A DNA stretch of 64,000 nucleotides, taken from assembly GCA_022835595.1 (NCBI GenBank), contig BQUP01000012.1:248001-312000 (forward strand), given 5' to 3'. A model generated the notes under the pieces. It did not search any database. It was not told where the DNA came from and saw only the letters and a list, made by a program, of their open reading frames with translations. Numbering within the stretch: the first letter of the stretch is position 1; the number at the start of each line of letters is the position of its first letter. Both the position numbers and the translations under genes were made by a program. Source of the stretch: Cystobasidium ongulense. Taxonomy: Eukaryota > Basidiomycota > Cystobasidiomycetes > Cystobasidiales > Cystobasidiaceae. Of the stretch, positions 62,436 to 64,000 are shown one piece after another.

Positions 62436-63022
62436 CTATCTCATGTTCGTTGCGCCGCCGGTCTGTGAGGAGGGAAGAATGGAAAGATAGTCAGCGCATC
62501 GACTACAGCTTAACAGACGGGCATGAGTGCGACCTACCATGATGGCATCTATCTCAGACTCTTCGAGAAGCGGCCGTTGCCAGTATCGAGGCGGCATGTC
62601 ATAGAACTCCTCAAAGTCGGCAGGAGGCAAGCCTTTCGACGATGACGATGAAGATGGAGCTGGCTTTTGCTGCCGAGGCTGTGATGTAGATGCAGATGAA
62701 GTCGTCGAAGAAGCAGAGGATGAAGGTGTTTTGGGTTGACTTGAAGCCGGCTTTCCCTTGCCGAATGCGTTAAAGTCTATGCCTTTCGGCGCCATAGGAT
62801 GCGGCTGCCCAGGTTTCGAGTCTAGATGCATGAGCAGATGGAGTCAGAATCCATATATCGTGCTAAAGACTACCATTATTGCCCACCGTGATGCCTCGTC
62901 TTTGCGTCGAAATGAATCATAGGCTTCCGGCCTGCCCCGTTTTGTTGCGGCGCGCTGGATGCATGGCGCGAGCTGATGATGCGCCTGATGGCCAGACGGG
63001 CTTGTGTGTACGGTATCGACAT
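62436..63022 (-). CDS. KGD4: 2-oxoglutarate dehydrogenase subunit 4 (Kgd4/MRPS36 family)
   Basis: Three exons (62887-63022, 62538-62821, 62436-62462) total 447 bases and 148 residues in closed phase. The N-terminus (MSIPYTQARLAIRRIISSRH) is a good mitochondrial presequence. KPMIHFDAKTRHH followed by HPMAPKG fits the KGD4 pattern PLIRFPDR...HP. The conserved C-terminus DMPPRYWQRPLLEESEIDAI-MTGGA fits the family LPxxYRRKxxSxEEMExIxxGG box. Kgd4 anchors the E3 (lipoamide dehydrogenase) subunit to the 2-oxoglutarate dehydrogenase core. A Ser/Thr/Pro-rich linker of about 60 residues lies between the two conserved ends. The call rests on short motifs and overall layout. Confidence 0.75.
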
Positions 63023-63150
63023 GCTTGTGGTGTAGCTGGACCTGTCAGTCAAATGGCGATGTGGTCCGAAGGCAGGATGGGCGTGACTTGAAAGCACCAA
63101 GTGTCGATGATCTTGCTTGCCCTCTCGCCCATCACCAACAAGCTACAACA
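63023..63150. promoter_or_regulatory. Very compact divergent promoter of two mitochondrial-protein genes
   Basis: Only 128 bases separate the KGD4 and uL24m start codons, both nuclear genes for mitochondrial proteins; co-expression is likely but inferred. Confidence 0.55.
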
Positions 63151-64000
63151 ATGACAGTCAAGCAGCCCATAACAGTAGGCAAGCTCGCGCAGAGGTCCTT
63201 TGAACATCTCATCGAGACAGGCAAGAAGTCAGACCGCAAGCTTGTCCCTCGAAGAGTCCAGCACAAGCCGGCATGGGTCAATCCGAAAGATCGTATACCT
63301 CTGTGGAATGTCAGCGCTGGAGACAGAGTTAAAGTGCTTGCAGGCAGCAACAAGGGCAAGTTCGGTACGGTGGACTGGGTGAATAGATCCATGAACAGGG
63401 TGTATCTCCGCGAAACTGAGTTCTCGGTGAGTATCGCTTGTGTTCAAGCTTCCAAATTTCAAAGATGCTGATGCTAGACATTGCAACACAGCGGACGAGG
63501 CCAGTGCCTACAGCAAAGAAGAACTCCATCTTCAATGATCCCTCTTTCGTACCTGACCAGAAGGTGTACAGTCCCGTTCCCATCCATTACTCGAATGTCG
63601 CGCTCGTACTGCAGCGCTCGCCTGAACAAGAAGCAAGAGACGAGTTCGCAAGATCATCAGCGTCCTCCTCTGCTTCGACAAGCACCTCTACCGCACTTCC
63701 TGAGGTAGTAGCTACAAGAGTCAAGGCTACAAACGTACACTACAACTGGAAAGCTCGCCGCTGGAACTGGCAGAGACTCGCTGAGAACGTAGCAGAGATC
63801 GATCCAGTGACAGGTCACAAGCATTCTGTAGAATGGCCAAGGAAGGAGAGACTCATCAAGTTTAAGCCTGGTAAACCGTATATTCGTGAGTTTGCCTTGT
63901 CATCATCTCGGACTTACTGGCTCCTGCTGATCGTACTATACGCATTGCTCATCAATTTGTACATACTTTTTACAGCCGCCAACGCAGGTCCTTTCGATAC
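63151..64000 (+). CDS. Mitochondrial large-subunit ribosomal protein uL24m, 3' partial
   Basis: The first exon begins MTVKQPITVGKLAQRSFEHL and holds a KOW motif: GDRVKVLAGSNKGKFGTVDW. This is the RNA-binding turn of ribosomal L24. After a short intron, the next exon continues RTRPVPTAKKNSIFNDPSFV, then VYSPVPIHYSNVALVL, and VHYNWKARRWNWQRLAENVA. These resemble fungal mitochondrial L24 (yeast Mrpl40). A further intron starts near 63884 and another exon near 63976; the gene leaves the window. A Ser/Thr-rich insert near 63655-63695 has no counterpart in the core fold. Confidence 0.85.

Overview
The window looks like an ordinary euchromatic stretch of a basidiomycete nuclear chromosome. Nearly every gene is interrupted by short GT-AG introns of about 40 to 100 bases with CTGAC/CTAAC-like branch sites. 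Genes are tightly packed on both strands, often with shared promoters under 200 bases. The protein set is fungal: a fused Ade5,7, Yih1/IMPACT, Kgd4, UreF, MARVEL/Nce102-like and DUF1996 secreted proteins. The exact class cannot be fixed from the sequence alone. I saw no transposon, retroelement, virus-like fossil, CRISPR array, rRNA or convincing tRNA.

Layout, left to right: the 3' end of a Dbl-type RhoGEF (+); TCTP and ITPase (-); UTP11 (+); the clamp-loader subunit RFC4 and casein kinase I (-), separated by about 1.9 kb without a gene; a 2.6 kb gene-poor block; a secreted endonuclease/exonuclease/phosphatase-fold protein (-); a MARVEL membrane protein, ADE5,7, YIH1, an R3HCC1-type RNA-binding protein and gamma-COP (+); a 1,329-residue single-pass membrane glycoprotein with an EGF-like hinge (-); an F-box-like protein (-); a DUF1996 secreted protein and a WBP4-like splicing factor (+); VPS15 and QCR8 (-); UreF (+); eIF3e (-); an LCLAT/CST26-type acyltransferase (+); TFIIF-alpha, an FAD monooxygenase and LSG1 (-); proteasome alpha1 (+); KGD4 (-); and mitochondrial uL24 (+), which runs off the right end.

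Most genes are housekeeping: ribosome biogenesis (UTP11, LSG1), translation (eIF3e, TCTP, YIH1), membrane traffic (gamma-COP, VPS15), mitochondrial function (QCR8, KGD4, uL24m) and nucleotide metabolism (ADE5,7, ITPase). Divergent pairs with very short shared promoters are KGD4/uL24m, QCR8/UREF, eIF3e/acyltransferase and LSG1/proteasome alpha1.

The most interesting material is gene structure rather than a new system. It includes a 12-base micro-exon in ITPase, a 15-exon DUF1996 gene with several exons of 14 to 25 bases and an apparent 29-base intron, and an intron directly after the start ATG of LSG1. I found no convincing undescribed multi-gene system. All gene models were assembled by eye from reading frames, splice consensus and family motifs. 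Where I counted exon lengths the frames closed, and I say so in the entry.
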